From Sporosarcina psychrophila (GTDB taxonomy: Bacteria > Bacillota > Bacilli > Bacillales_A > Planococcaceae), in NCBI RefSeq assembly GCF_001590685.1, contig NZ_CP014616.1:1673001-1737000 (forward strand): a stretch of 64,000 bases of DNA. Direction: 5' to 3'. Below the pieces are notes generated by a model that was not told the DNA's origin, did not search any database, and worked only from the letters and a program-made list of their open reading frames with translations. The position numbers and the translations under genes were made by a program. Below are positions 7,810-17,176 of the stretch, piece by piece; positions within the stretch are counted from its first letter, which is position 1, and the number at the start of each line of letters is the position of its first letter.

Positions 7810-9516
7810 GTGAATAAAAAAACAATCATTCGCACGTTTGAAAAAATCGCTTTATATATGGAGTTGCTTGGGGAAAACCATTTCAAAGTAGCAGCATTTA
7901 GAAAAGCGGCCAACGTGCTTGAACTAGATCCACGCAGTTTATCCGAAATGGATGATATTTTAAAGTTGAAAGGGATTGGCAAAGGCACGGGTGCTGTCAT
8001 TACCGATTTGCTAGAAAAAGAAGAGTCTGATCTGCTGAAAGAACTGGAAGAAGCTGTGCCAAAAGGGCTTATTCCATTGTTGAAAATACCAGGCCTAGGT
8101 GGCAAGAAAATCGCCAAACTACGGGAAGCGATTGGCATCGATTCGGTTGAATCGCTCCATGCGGCATGCATGGCAGGGGAAGTAAGTAAAGTAGCTGGTT
8201 TCGGCAAGAAGACAGAAGAGAATATGTTGAGCGAAATTGAAATCTTAGGAACTCGTCAAGGGAAATTTCCGCATTGGCAAATGGAGAAGGTTGTTACATT
8301 TGTTGAGCAGGAACTTCGTTTGATACCAGAGATTAAACATTTTTCTGTCGCTGGAAGTTACCGTCGAACGGAAGAGGAAAGTAGTGACGTCGATTTCATC
8401 ATTGTGACGGACGAGCCCGCAACTGTACGGGAAAAGCTACTTGCCACATTACCTCTGGTTGCGACGATTGCGGCAGGGGATGCGAAACTGTCTGTAACAC
8501 TCGACTTGGAAGAGGCGATTGACGCCGATTTCCGCTTCGTGAAAGCAGAACAATTCGCAAGTGCTATTCATCATTTCACTGGCTCGAAAGACCATAACGT
8601 CAAAATGCGCCAACTTGCGAAATCTAGAGGAATGAAAATAAGTGAATACGGAGTGGAGAATGAAGATGGTTCCATCGAGACATTCGATTCAGAAGAACAA
8701 TTTTTCGCTCACTTCGGTTTGCCGTTCATCCCGCCTGCAGTGCGCAGAAATGGCAGTGAAATCGATCGTGTCGATGAACTAGCCGGCTTGGTAGCGATCG
8801 AGGACATCCGTTCGGACCTTCATATGCATACAACATGGTCGGACGGAGCGTACTCAATCCGTGAAATGGTTGAGGCCTGCCGTGCTAAGGGCTATTCTTA
8901 TATGGTTATCACAGACCATACGCAGTATCTCAAAGTTGCGAACGGACTAACACCTGAACGAATACGTGAACAAATCGTGGAGATCCGTTCGTTGAATAAA
9001 GAATATGATGATATCGAAATTTTTTGCGGAACGGAAATGGACATCCTTCCTGACGCTACACTGGATTTTGATGATGAACTGCTAAGTGAGTTAGATTTTG
9101 TCATTGCTTCTATTCACTCTAATTTCAGTCAATCACAGGAATTGATTATGGAACGGCTCCATACGGCTATGAAAAATCCGCACGTCGATATGATTGCACA
9201 CCCGACCGGTCGAATCGTTGGTCAACGGGAAGGTTATAATCCTGATGTACCCCAACTTATTCAGTGGGCGAAGGAGTATGGTAAAATACTTGAGTTGAAT
9301 GCGAACCCATATCGGCTCGACCTTGCGACTGATCATCTGATTATGGCGCAGGAAGCTGGAGTTACTATTGCCATTAATACAGATGCACATGCAATTGAAC
9401 AACTAAATTATATGACTACTGGCGTAAACTACGGTAAAAAAGCATGGTTGAAAAAAGAGACGGTCGTTAATACGTGGCCGCTCGATAAATTTATCCGCGA
9501 AATTGTGCGGAAGTGA
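7810..9516 (+). CDS. polX: DNA polymerase/3'-5' exonuclease PolX
   Basis: 568 aa. Domain order is that of bacterial PolX: helix-hairpin-helix region (about 50-130, with KLKGIGKGTG and IPGLGGKKIAKL), polymerase X palm with VAGSYRRTEEESSDVDFII around residue 178 giving the two catalytic Asp, then a C-terminal PHP exonuclease domain beginning DLHMHTTWSDG around 337 with later HSNFS, HPTGR and NTDAH metal-ligand motifs. It fills short gaps in base-excision repair and can remove 3' mismatches. Start is GTG 7810 with AGGAGGG upstream. It runs directly into mutS2. Confidence 0.96.
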   Translation: MNKKTIIRTFEKIALYMELLGENHFKVAAFRKAANVLELDPRSLSEMDDILKLKGIGKGTGAVITDLLEKEESDLLKELEEAVPKGLIPLLKIPGLGGKKIAKLREAIGIDSVESLHAACMAGEVSKVAGFGKKTEENMLSEIEILGTRQGKFPHWQMEKVVTFVEQELRLIPEIKHFSVAGSYRRTEEESSDVDFIIVTDEPATVREKLLATLPLVATIAAGDAKLSVTLDLEEAIDADFRFVKAEQFASAIHHFTGSKDHNVKMRQLAKSRGMKISEYGVENEDGSIETFDSEEQFFAHFGLPFIPPAVRRNGSEIDRVDELAGLVAIEDIRSDLHMHTTWSDGAYSIREMVEACRAKGYSYMVITDHTQYLKVANGLTPERIREQIVEIRSLNKEYDDIEIFCGTEMDILPDATLDFDDELLSELDFVIASIHSNFSQSQELIMERLHTAMKNPHVDMIAHPTGRIVGQREGYNPDVPQLIQWAKEYGKILELNANPYRLDLATDHLIMAQEAGVTIAINTDAHAIEQLNYMTTGVNYGKKAWLKKETVVNTWPLDKFIREIVRK

Positions 9517-9532
9517 GAGGAAGTGTAAGACA

Positions 9533-11890
9533 TTGGAAAACCGTGTCTTAAAAACACTTGAGTTCGATAAAATCCGGGATATGGCAGCAACTCATTGCAC
9601 ATCATTCGCCGGTCGATCTTATATGGAGAAATTAGTACCCGTTAGTGATTTTGATGAAGTTGTAAAACTGCTAGAGGAAACAGACGAAGGGTTATCGATA
9701 CTTCGCGTTCGTGGCAATGTGCCAATGGGCGGAATTAGCGATATTAGACCCCATGCCAAACGTGCACAAATGGGCGGCATGCTGAGTGCTTATGAATTGA
9801 TGGAAACAGCCAACACAATCCGTGCAAGCCGGAACCTGCGTCAATTCATTGAAGCGATAGTGGCAGATGAAGATATTGAAATTCCGCATTTCATTGCGAA
9901 AAAAGATGCCATTCCGATTTTGACAGGCTTGGAACACGAAATCAATGCATGCATTGATGACAATGCGCATGTTGTCGACAGCGCTTCAGGATCGCTACGT
10001 ACAATTCGGCAAGGTTTGCGAATGCAGGAAGGCCGCGTACGTGAAAAGCTGGAAAGTTATACACGTGGGAAAAATGCTGCAACGATGTTATCCGACGCCA
10101 TTGTCACTATCCGGAATGACCGTTATGTGATTCCAGTAAAGTCGGAGTATCGTTCGCATTACCGTGGTGTTATTCACGATATGTCGTCGTCTGGTCAAAC
10201 GCTTTTCATCGAGCCTGATGCAGTCGTACAGGCAAATAATGAAATTAGAAGATTAAAACTGCAGGAACAGGAAGAAATCGAGAAAATCCTTATTGATCTG
10301 TCCGCGAAAGTGCAGGAAGTCGCACATGATTTATTCACCCTTGTTGCGATACTGTCTGAAATCGACGTTATCCTTGCGAAAGCAAAATTTGGCAAAGCGC
10401 ATAAATGCACGAAGCCCGAAGTGAACAATAAAGGCTATATTCGTCTAACGAAAGCGCGACATCCCTTGTTGTCGATGGAAGAAGCAGTTGCGAATACAAT
10501 TGAATTCGGTAAAGATATCACAACCATCGTTATTACCGGACCTAATACGGGCGGGAAAACGGTCACATTAAAAACGGTAGGATTATGTACGCTAATGGCA
10601 CAGGCAGGACTTCCTATACCGGCACTCGACGGCTCTGAAGTTGCAGTGTTCGATTCGATCTATGCTGATATTGGAGACGAGCAATCGATTGAGCAAAGCC
10701 TTAGTACATTCTCCTCACATATGGTGAACATCGTCGATATTTTAGAGAAATACGATGACCGTTCCCTTATTATATTCGATGAGCTCGGTTCGGGTACGGA
10801 TCCGCAGGAAGGGGCGGCACTTGCCATCTCGATTCTGGATGAAGTGCATGGACGTGGTGCAAGAGTAATGGCAACAACTCATTATCCAGAGTTGAAAGCA
10901 TATGGCTATAACCGTCCAGGCGTTGCCAATGCAAGTGTTGAATTTGATGTTGACACGCTTAGTCCTACGTACCGTTTGTTAATAGGCGTTCCAGGACGCA
11001 GTAATGCGTTTGAAATTTCAAAGCGACTAGGATTGCAGGACAGGGTTATTGATCGGGCGAAAAAATTCACGGGTACAGATCGCGGTGAAGTCGATTCAAT
11101 GATCCTTTCGCTTGAGACAAGCCGTGTGCAATCAGAAAAAGATGCAGAAGAGACGCATGACATCTTACTAGAAACGGATCGTTTGAAACGTGAATTGGAA
11201 GAAAAACTAGCGGAGTTCGATAACAAGAAAGAACGAATGGAAGAAAAAGCAAAAGAGAAAGCCAAAAAAATCATCGAAGATGCGAAGCGTGAATCGGAAG
11301 CAATCATTTCAGATTTACGTGCAATGCGCCTGAATGTGGGGGCAAACGTAAAAGAACACGAATTGATTGAAGCTCGAAAACGTCTTGAAGGCGCTGCTCC
11401 TGCTGAAGCGAAGAAGAAGGCAGTGAAAGCGAAGGCAGCGCCAAGGGCCCTTCAAACAGGTGACGAAGTGAAAGTGCTCAGTTATGGTCAAAAAGGGACG
11501 CTCATTGATAAAGTTTCAGATCATGAATGGATTGTCCAAATTGGTATTTTGAAGATGAAGCTTGATCAATCAGGACTGGAATTTGTTAAACCTGAAAAAG
11601 AGAAAAAACAGTATGTATCAACTTCAGTAGCGGGACGAGATACACATGTTAAAATGGAACTCGACCTGCGGGGAGAACGCTATGAAGATGCAATTTTCCG
11701 CACAGAGAAGTATTTGGACGATGCGCTCCTATCAAATTATCACCAAGTGTCGATTATTCATGGCAAAGGGACAGGGGCGTTAAGGCAAGGTATCCAGCAA
11801 TTCTTGAAAAATCACAGCCGCGTGAAAACGTACCGATTTGGCGAAGCCAGTGAAGGCGGACACGGCGTTACTGTTGTTGAATTGAAATAA
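9533..11890 (+). CDS. mutS2: MutS2 family ATPase/endonuclease
   Basis: 785 aa from a TTG at 9533 with a GAGAGGAAG ribosome site; an upstream GTG in frame (9503) overlaps polX and lacks such a site. Order: MutS core and lever region, ATPase with Walker A GPNTGGKT (around 343) and Walker B FDELGSGTDP, a charged coiled coil (about 520-625), a KOW-like region, and the C-terminal Smr nuclease domain with LDLRGERYEDA and IIHGKGTGALRQGI. There is no mismatch-recognition domain. In B. subtilis MutS2 acts on collided ribosomes and in recombination control. Probably co-transcribed with polX. Confidence 0.96.
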   Translation: MENRVLKTLEFDKIRDMAATHCTSFAGRSYMEKLVPVSDFDEVVKLLEETDEGLSILRVRGNVPMGGISDIRPHAKRAQMGGMLSAYELMETANTIRASRNLRQFIEAIVADEDIEIPHFIAKKDAIPILTGLEHEINACIDDNAHVVDSASGSLRTIRQGLRMQEGRVREKLESYTRGKNAATMLSDAIVTIRNDRYVIPVKSEYRSHYRGVIHDMSSSGQTLFIEPDAVVQANNEIRRLKLQEQEEIEKILIDLSAKVQEVAHDLFTLVAILSEIDVILAKAKFGKAHKCTKPEVNNKGYIRLTKARHPLLSMEEAVANTIEFGKDITTIVITGPNTGGKTVTLKTVGLCTLMAQAGLPIPALDGSEVAVFDSIYADIGDEQSIEQSLSTFSSHMVNIVDILEKYDDRSLIIFDELGSGTDPQEGAALAISILDEVHGRGARVMATTHYPELKAYGYNRPGVANASVEFDVDTLSPTYRLLIGVPGRSNAFEISKRLGLQDRVIDRAKKFTGTDRGEVDSMILSLETSRVQSEKDAEETHDILLETDRLKRELEEKLAEFDNKKERMEEKAKEKAKKIIEDAKRESEAIISDLRAMRLNVGANVKEHELIEARKRLEGAAPAEAKKKAVKAKAAPRALQTGDEVKVLSYGQKGTLIDKVSDHEWIVQIGILKMKLDQSGLEFVKPEKEKKQYVSTSVAGRDTHVKMELDLRGERYEDAIFRTEKYLDDALLSNYHQVSIIHGKGTGALRQGIQQFLKNHSRVKTYRFGEASEGGHGVTVVELK

Positions 11891-11957
11891 TTCCACTGTT
11901 TAAGTTAACCAATGTATACCTGTATAAACCAAGCAAAGGCGCCTTACAAGGGGGAGT

Positions 11958-12181
11958 CACTGAAAAAGTTCTTTTTTATAGTAAGAACTAGTTGATTGTA
12001 GTGAAGAGCGGCTTTTGCTAGCGTTGGGAGCACGGGGCAAGAATGCCTTAATTTCTGCAAAGAACACAGAAATACGGCAAATCGAACCCTTCGTAGTTCG
12101 ATTGACTGAAGCCGTGCCCGCGGAAAGCGTCCGCTCGGAACGGAAATCAACGGGATTGAAGGAAATCGTACTTTTTCAGTG
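11958..12181. repeat. 224-bp inverted-repeat-bounded extragenic element (MITE-like)
   Basis: Perfect 12-bp terminal inverted repeats CACTGAAAAAGT (11958-11969) and ACTTTTTCAGTG (12170-12181). Inside are pieces that resemble a GC-rich extragenic repeat common in Bacillaceae genomes (GTGCCCGCGGAAAGCGTCCG, then GAACGGAAATCAACG). No coding frame. It fills most of the 480-bp gap between mutS2 and yshE. After it, to 12373, I see only the yshE leader. Confidence 0.65.
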
Positions 12182-12373
12182 CTCTCGCTAAGGGCGGAAG
12201 GCATCCCCGAGCGCCGCAGCGACTTGAAAGGAATCTCTATATCCACCTACGCAGTGGATAAGATTCTCTCAAAGTTTCATGCGCTAATGAAAAAGTATAT
12301 TCCCGTTTTTGAAACCTTTTACGTGCTTATCCGTATAGGAAGGAATGACCGAACGTAAAAGGAGTCTAAAACT

Positions 12374-12787
12374 ATGAATAAAACCGAATTTTGGAATCAT
12401 CCATTAGTAGAATCAGCAGGCTATTTCAGTGTAGTAGTCCTATGCCTTATCGTTTCAATGGTGCTTTTTGAGCTCGTCACGAAATATAAGAATTGGGAAG
12501 AAATTAGAAAAGGAAACGTTGCAGTGGCACTTGCGACAGGTGGTAAAATATTTGGGGTAGCAAACATATTTCGATACTCAATCGAACAGCATAATTCATT
12601 ACCTCAAATGATTGGCTGGGGCTTGTTTGGATTTACCCTGCTTATTTTCGCCTATTTGTTGTTTGAATTCCTGACACCTAAATTCAATATTGATAAGGAA
12701 ATCGAAGCAGATAATCGTGCAGTCGGTTTCATATCCTTGACGATATCAGTTGGACTATCATTCGTTATAGGAGCAAGTATTTCATAA
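12374..12787 (+). CDS. yshE: DUF350 family membrane protein (YshE-like)
   Basis: 137 aa with four transmembrane segments at about residues 12-38, 52-72, 83-105 and 116-136. DUF350 proteins pair two-helix units with a polar EIRKGNVAVALATGGKI-type loop, visible here around residues 42-58. Function is not established; some members sit with stress genes. The B. subtilis orthologue yshE is also between mutS2 and the fatty-acid genes. Start ATG 12374 follows AAAGGAGT. Confidence 0.88.
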   Translation: MNKTEFWNHPLVESAGYFSVVVLCLIVSMVLFELVTKYKNWEEIRKGNVAVALATGGKIFGVANIFRYSIEQHNSLPQMIGWGLFGFTLLIFAYLLFEFLTPKFNIDKEIEADNRAVGFISLTISVGLSFVIGASIS

Positions 12788-12800
12788 GGGTTGTGAAGTT

Positions 12801-12887
12801 ATGGAGAAATTAGCCAAAATATTACTCGTTGTCTGCGTATTATTTATCGCAGTAGGTATTTATTGGATGACGGCAAATACACCTTGA
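12801..12887 (+). CDS. 28-aa single-helix membrane peptide
   Basis: ATG 12801 to TGA 12887, 13 bp after yshE. The peptide is nearly one transmembrane helix: MEKLAKILLVVCVLFIAVG followed by IYWMTANTP. An AAGGG motif lies upstream. A terminator stem begins within its last codons, as expected for the last gene of a unit. It is too short for most gene callers. Family unknown; a membrane peptide acting with YshE is possible but only inferred from position. Confidence 0.5.
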   Translation: MEKLAKILLVVCVLFIAVGIYWMTANTP

Positions 12888-12915
12888 CCAGTTTATTCTG
12901 GTCAAGGCTTTTTTT
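12882..12915 (+). terminator. Terminator after yshE unit
   Basis: Perfect 10-bp stem CCTTGACCAG / CTGGTCAAGG, 6-nt loop, T7 tail; overlaps the stop of the 28-aa peptide gene. Confidence 0.92.
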
Positions 12916-12935
12916 ATTGACATAAAATATTCTAT

Positions 12936-12964
12936 TTGAAACCTGACTCAATTACTACTATAAT
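12936..12964 (+). promoter_or_regulatory. Sigma-A promoter of fadD
   Basis: TTGAAA (12936-12941), 17-bp spacer, TATAAT (12959-12964). No clear FadR operator is seen here, unlike at fadR. Confidence 0.7.
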
Positions 12965-13015
12965 TAGATTAGGAATATTCAAAGAATTGAAGAAGAGGAA
13001 AAAGGAGGCTTTTAT

Positions 13016-14713
13016 TTGACAATGAAACCTTGGCTGGACTTATATCCCGCTGAAATCTCAAAGACGCTTGACTATGAACATATTCCTATTCAGGAATTCT
13101 TGACAAGATCCAGCGAGAAATATCCTAACAAGACGGCTATGCATTTCCTTGGTAAAGACATCTCATTTAAAGAGTTTCATGAATCAGCTTTGAAGTTCGC
13201 GAACTATTTGACAACTATCGGAATTGTCAAAGGGGACCGGGTTGCAATCATGCTTCCAAACTGTCCACAAGGGGCAATTGCCTACTATGGGATATTGTAT
13301 GTGGGTGCAATCGTCGTTCAGACGAATCCTCTTTATACGGAGCGTGAAGTGGCTTATCAAATGGTTGATTCTGGAGCGAAAGCAATCATTTCACTCGACA
13401 TTCTATTTCCGCGAATTTCGAAAATCGTTAAAGACACAAAACTTGAGCATGTAATAATAACGGGAATAAAAGACTACCTACCGTTTCCTAAGAATCTCAT
13501 CTATCCATTCATTCAGAAAAAAGAACACGGGATTACAGTGAAAGTTGAGCACCGTGGAATGAACCATCTATTCACGGAAATTATGAAAGTCGCAAAATCA
13601 GATCCGGTTAGTTATGACTTTGATTACGATGAAGATATTGCGTTGCTGCAATATACGGGTGGCACAACGGGTCCTCCAAAAGGAGTCATGTTGACACACG
13701 CTAATCTAATTTCTAACGTTAAAATGTGTGGCGAATGGTTGTATAAGTGTAAAGAAGGCGAAGAAACGGTCATGGGTATTTTGCCATTCTTCCACGTATA
13801 TGGAATGACAACCGTATTAATTCTTTCTGTCATGCAAGGGAATAGAATGGTACTTATCCCTAAATTTGATTTTGAAACGGCTTTGAAAGCAATCGATAAA
13901 CAGAAGCCAACCTTATTTCCTGGCGCACCTACGATCTATATTGGACTATTAAACCATCCTAATCTTAAAAAATATGATCTGTCTTCAATTAAAGCATGTA
14001 TTAGTGGTTCTGCTGCATTACCGGTCGAAGTGCAGGAAAAATTCGAGAAAATCACCGGTGGAAAACTAGTTGAAGGATATGGCCTTACGGAAACATCTCC
14101 TGTTACCCATTCAAATTTCGTCTGGGCAGACAAACGAGCTAAAGGATCAATTGGTGTTCCATGGCCAGATACAGATTCTTGCATACTTGGTCCTGAGTCA
14201 TCAGAACCGCTGGCGAATGGAGAAATTGGTGAAATTGCGGTAAAAGGCCCTCAAGTGATGAAAGGCTATTGGAATAGACCGGAAGATACGGAACAAACTT
14301 TCCACGATGGCTGGTTTTTAACTGGGGATCTTGGATATATGGATGACGAGGGTTATTTCTATGTTGTTGATCGTAAAAAAGATATAATCATTGCAAGCGG
14401 TTTCAATATTTATCCACGGGAGATTGAAGAGGTTCTTTATGAACATGAAGCGATACAGGAATGTGTTATCGCGGGTATCCCAGATCCGTACAGGGGCGAA
14501 ACTGTCAAAGCCTATATTGTCTTGAAACAAGGAGCTACTGTAACGGAGGAAGAGCTTGATAAGTATTGCCGAGAGAATTTAGCATCGTTTAAAGTGCCGC
14601 GACTTTATGAATTCCGTACAGAATTGCCGAAAACAGCTGTCGGGAAAATTTTACGCCGTGCTTTGATTGATGAAGAAAAAGAGAAAGCTGAAAAGGAATT
14701 GCTTCCACTGTGA
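13016..14713 (+). CDS. fadD: Long-chain fatty acid-CoA ligase
   Basis: 565 aa, orthologue of B. subtilis LcfA. ANL-superfamily motifs: P-loop YTGGTTGPPKG around residue 211, EGYGLTETSP around 353, then the hinge region DLGYMDDEGYFYVVDRKKD and the C-terminal catalytic lysine in PKTAVGKILRR. It activates fatty acids to acyl-CoA with ATP, the entry step for beta-oxidation. The start is taken as TTG 13016, 7 bp after AAGGAGG; the ATG six bases on is the alternative. Followed by fadR, fadB, etfB and etfA, as in the B. subtilis lcfA operon. Confidence 0.94.
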   Translation: MTMKPWLDLYPAEISKTLDYEHIPIQEFLTRSSEKYPNKTAMHFLGKDISFKEFHESALKFANYLTTIGIVKGDRVAIMLPNCPQGAIAYYGILYVGAIVVQTNPLYTEREVAYQMVDSGAKAIISLDILFPRISKIVKDTKLEHVIITGIKDYLPFPKNLIYPFIQKKEHGITVKVEHRGMNHLFTEIMKVAKSDPVSYDFDYDEDIALLQYTGGTTGPPKGVMLTHANLISNVKMCGEWLYKCKEGEETVMGILPFFHVYGMTTVLILSVMQGNRMVLIPKFDFETALKAIDKQKPTLFPGAPTIYIGLLNHPNLKKYDLSSIKACISGSAALPVEVQEKFEKITGGKLVEGYGLTETSPVTHSNFVWADKRAKGSIGVPWPDTDSCILGPESSEPLANGEIGEIAVKGPQVMKGYWNRPEDTEQTFHDGWFLTGDLGYMDDEGYFYVVDRKKDIIIASGFNIYPREIEEVLYEHEAIQECVIAGIPDPYRGETVKAYIVLKQGATVTEEELDKYCRENLASFKVPRLYEFRTELPKTAVGKILRRALIDEEKEKAEKELLPL

Positions 14714-14721
14714 TGTAATGC

Positions 14722-14750
14722 TTGACATAGTAGCCGTTAACAACTAATAT
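14722..14750 (+). promoter_or_regulatory. Sigma-A promoter of fadR-fadB-etfBA
   Basis: Consensus-quality TTGACA (14722-14727), 17-bp spacer, TAATAT (14745-14750). The start point falls inside the FadR operator that follows. Confidence 0.85.
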
Positions 14751-14782
14751 GAAAATATGAATGAATCATCATTCATATTTTC
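14751..14782 (+). promoter_or_regulatory. FadR operator
   Basis: A perfect palindrome with 14-bp arms: GAAAATATGAATGA, spacer ATCA, TCATTCATATTTTC. Its core, TGAATGA-N4-TCATTCA, agrees with the known FadR box of Bacillus. It covers the expected transcription start, so bound FadR would block initiation; acyl-CoA should release it. This points to autoregulation of fadR and control of the genes behind it. Confidence 0.9.
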
Positions 14783-14804
14783 TTTTTGGTGGTGATATAT
14801 AGAT

Positions 14805-15386
14805 ATGAAACGAGATAGACCAAAATATAAGCAAATAGTAGATGCGGCAGTCATTGTCATTGCTGAGAATGGATACCACCAAGCCCAAGTTTCGAAGATA
14901 GCAAAAGAAGCGGGGGTTGCTGACGGGACAATCTATCTTTACTTCAAAAATAAAGAAGATATCCTGATATCTGTTTTTAGAGAAAAAATGGCGATTTTCG
15001 TAAATAACGTCGAAGTTATATTGAAACAGGATATTGATACATCTGAAAAGCTATTCAGACTGATTGACAGTCATTTTCGCATTCTGCATGAAGACCGTCA
15101 CTTGGCAATTGTTACGCAATTAGAACTTCGTCAATCGAATAAAGAATTACGTCTTCGTATTAACGAAGTCCTAAAAGAATATTTAACGCTCCTAGATGCA
15201 ATTTTGAAAGAGGGAATCGTGAATGGGGCGCTAGACGAAGGCCTTGATATCCGACTTGCTAGACAAATGGTATTTGGTACAATTGACGAAACAATCACTT
15301 CATGGGTGATGAATGATCAAAAATATGATTTAATGAAACTATCACCCGAAGTACATAGGCTGATTATGAATGGAATGAAAGCGTAA
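14805..15386 (+). CDS. fadR: TetR-family fatty acid degradation repressor FadR
   Basis: 193 aa. N-terminal TetR helix-turn-helix: residues about 8-55 with IVDAAVIVIAENGYHQAQVS and GVADGTIYLYFKNKEDIL; the C-terminal helical domain binds long-chain acyl-CoA in the family. It lies between fadD and fadB like B. subtilis fadR (ysiA). Its own promoter overlaps a strong FadR operator, so negative autoregulation is likely. Start ATG 14805 follows a GGTGGTG ribosome site. Confidence 0.93.
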   Translation: MKRDRPKYKQIVDAAVIVIAENGYHQAQVSKIAKEAGVADGTIYLYFKNKEDILISVFREKMAIFVNNVEVILKQDIDTSEKLFRLIDSHFRILHEDRHLAIVTQLELRQSNKELRLRINEVLKEYLTLLDAILKEGIVNGALDEGLDIRLARQMVFGTIDETITSWVMNDQKYDLMKLSPEVHRLIMNGMKA

Positions 15387-15453
15387 CTTGAATCAAGTTA
15401 AGTAGCCTCTGGCGGATGTCGCAAATTTTGAAGTGGGTTCGGGAAGGCAACCA

Positions 15454-15543
15454 AAGTTCGCCGCGTCCTGCGGCAAAGGTTGCATACCTGCATCCAGCAG
15501 GCACAATTCAAAATTTGGACGCAATTACGCCGAGGCGTAATTG
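15454..15543 (+). repeat. Dispersed extragenic repeat, copy A
   Basis: Shares AAGTTCGCCGCGTCCTGCGG and the following GGTTGCAT with copy C (63193-63282), and TTTGGACGCAATTACGCC plus GAGGCGTAATTGA with copy B (23844-23904). It ends in a perfect palindrome, CAATTACGCC-GA-GGCGTAATTG (15522-15543), which reaches to 6 bp before the fadB ribosome site. The stretch 15387-15453 shows nothing else clear. Confidence 0.8.
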
Positions 15544-15561
15544 ATGGAAAGTGGGGATGAA

Positions 15562-16335
15562 ATGGAGTTTCTAACAGTAGCAATTGATGATGGGGTAGCT
15601 GTTGCGACAATTAACAGGCCACCCGCGAATGCGCTTTCACGCGCACTCATACTGGAAGTGAATGCATTACTTGATCAAGTGGAGAACGACGATTCTGTAC
15701 GAGTCATTGTCTTTCACGGAGAAGGCAAGTTTTTCTCGGCTGGAGCAGATATTAAAGAATTTACATCTGTCACTTCAGGCGAAGAATTTTCAAAACTTTC
15801 CGCAAGCGGACAAGAAGTTTTTGAACGGCTTGAACGTTTCTCTAAACCGGTTATTGCCGCTATTCATGGCGCGGCACTGGGTGGTGGGCTTGAACTAGCG
15901 ATGGCCTGTCACATGCGGATTGTAACTGAAAATGCGAAACTGGGCTTGCCGGAATTGCAATTGGGTCTAATCCCCGGTTTTGCTGGGTCACAGCGTCTTC
16001 CGCGTTACGTCGGCATGCCGAAAGCAGCGGAGATGTTATTAACGAGTGATCCAATCAGTGGGATAGAAGCAGCCCGTCTAGGACTTGCCAATCATGCTTA
16101 TACAGATGAAGAACTCCTGCCTAAAACAATGGAGCTTGCTAAGAAGATTGCTAAGAAGGGTCCTGTCGCAGTGAAAGCTGCACTAGAGATGCTGCAATTT
16201 ACGAAGCATCCTTCTTATTATGAAGGTGTGAAGGCAGAAGCTGATTCATTCGGTGAAGTTTTCGTCTCTGAGGATGCAAAAGAAGGAATCCAAGCATTCC
16301 TTGAAAAACGTGTACCTGTATTTAAAGGGAAATAA
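15562..16335 (+). CDS. fadB: Enoyl-CoA hydratase
   Basis: 257 aa, crotonase fold. The oxyanion-hole loop SAGADIKEF is at about residues 60-68; catalytic Glu candidates lie in [17 protein letters not shown] and [11 protein letters not shown]. It hydrates enoyl-CoA in beta-oxidation. The ATG at 15562 is chosen because GTGGGGAT lies 5-7 bp upstream; an in-frame TTG at 15541 lies within the repeat palindrome. Between fadR and etfB, as in B. subtilis, and probably transcribed with them from the FadR-controlled promoter. Confidence 0.92.
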   Translation: MEFLTVAIDDGVAVATINRPPANALSRALILEVNALLDQVENDDSVRVIVFHGEGKFFSAGADIKEFTSVTSGEEFSKLSASGQEVFERLERFSKPVIAAIHGAALGGGLELAMACHMRIVTENAKLGLPELQLGLIPGFAGSQRLPRYVGMPKAAEMLLTSDPISGIEAARLGLANHAYTDEELLPKTMELAKKIAKKGPVAVKAALEMLQFTKHPSYYEGVKAEADSFGEVFVSEDAKEGIQAFLEKRVPVFKGK

Positions 16336-16360
16336 TTAAAAAGTTAGGGAGGCCTGCAAT

Positions 16361-17134
16361 ATGAATATTTATGTACTAGTAAAACGGACATTTGATACAG
16401 AGGAAAAGATCACGGTTTCTAACGGTAAAATTTCTGAGGATGGTGCGGAGTTCATCATCAATCCTTATGATGAATATGCAATTGAAGAAGCTATCCAGGT
16501 ACGCGACGCAAATGACGGCGAAGTAACTGTCATTACAATCGGTGGAGAAGACGCGGAAAAACAACTTCGAACAGCGCTTGCAATGGGTGCAGACAAAGCG
16601 GTTCTAATCGATACTGAAGATGACCTTGATGAAATGGATGAATTCACATCTGCTAAAATTATTGCTGAGTATTTGAAAGATAAAGAAGTAGATTTGATTC
16701 TTGCAGGAAACGTTGCAATTGATGGCGGTTCTGGACAAGTTGGTCCACGTGTGGCTGAACTTCTAGGCATTAACTACGTAACGACAATTACGAACCTTGA
16801 AATCAACGGTACATCCGTCAAAATCATTCGTGATGTTGAAGGGGATTCTGAAACAATTGAAACGTCACTGCCATTACTAGTGACTGCTCAGCAAGGTCTT
16901 AACGAACCACGCTACCCGTCACTTCCAGGTATTATGAAAGCGAAGAAAAAGCCGCTTGAAAAGCTTGAACTAGATGATCTTGACCTAGAAGAAGATGACG
17001 TAGAAGCGAAAACACAAACAATCGAAATTTACCTTCCGCCGCAAAAAGCTGCTGGACGTATTCTTGAAGGCGATATTTCTGATCAAGTGAATGAACTGGT
17101 AAATCTGCTTAAAAATGAAGCTAAAGTAATCTAA
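16361..17134 (+). CDS. etfB: Electron transfer flavoprotein beta subunit
   Basis: 257 aa. Typical EtfB features: NPYDEYAIEEAIQVRD near residue 35, the recognition-loop region and AMGADKAVLI near 70-80, and LAGNVAIDGGSGQVGPRVAE around 110-130. The subunit binds AMP and, with EtfA, carries electrons from acyl-CoA dehydrogenases to the quinone pool. Start ATG has AGGGAGGCC upstream. It is followed after 42 bp by etfA. Confidence 0.95.
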   Translation: MNIYVLVKRTFDTEEKITVSNGKISEDGAEFIINPYDEYAIEEAIQVRDANDGEVTVITIGGEDAEKQLRTALAMGADKAVLIDTEDDLDEMDEFTSAKIIAEYLKDKEVDLILAGNVAIDGGSGQVGPRVAELLGINYVTTITNLEINGTSVKIIRDVEGDSETIETSLPLLVTAQQGLNEPRYPSLPGIMKAKKKPLEKLELDDLDLEEDDVEAKTQTIEIYLPPQKAAGRILEGDISDQVNELVNLLKNEAKVI

Positions 17135-17176
17135 TCTAATATAATCAGACTTTTAATTGTAATGGAGGGACTATAA

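Noticed and set aside
11944..12246. 100-aa minus-strand ORF
   Set aside because: Produced by the GC-rich extragenic element between mutS2 and yshE; no ribosome site.
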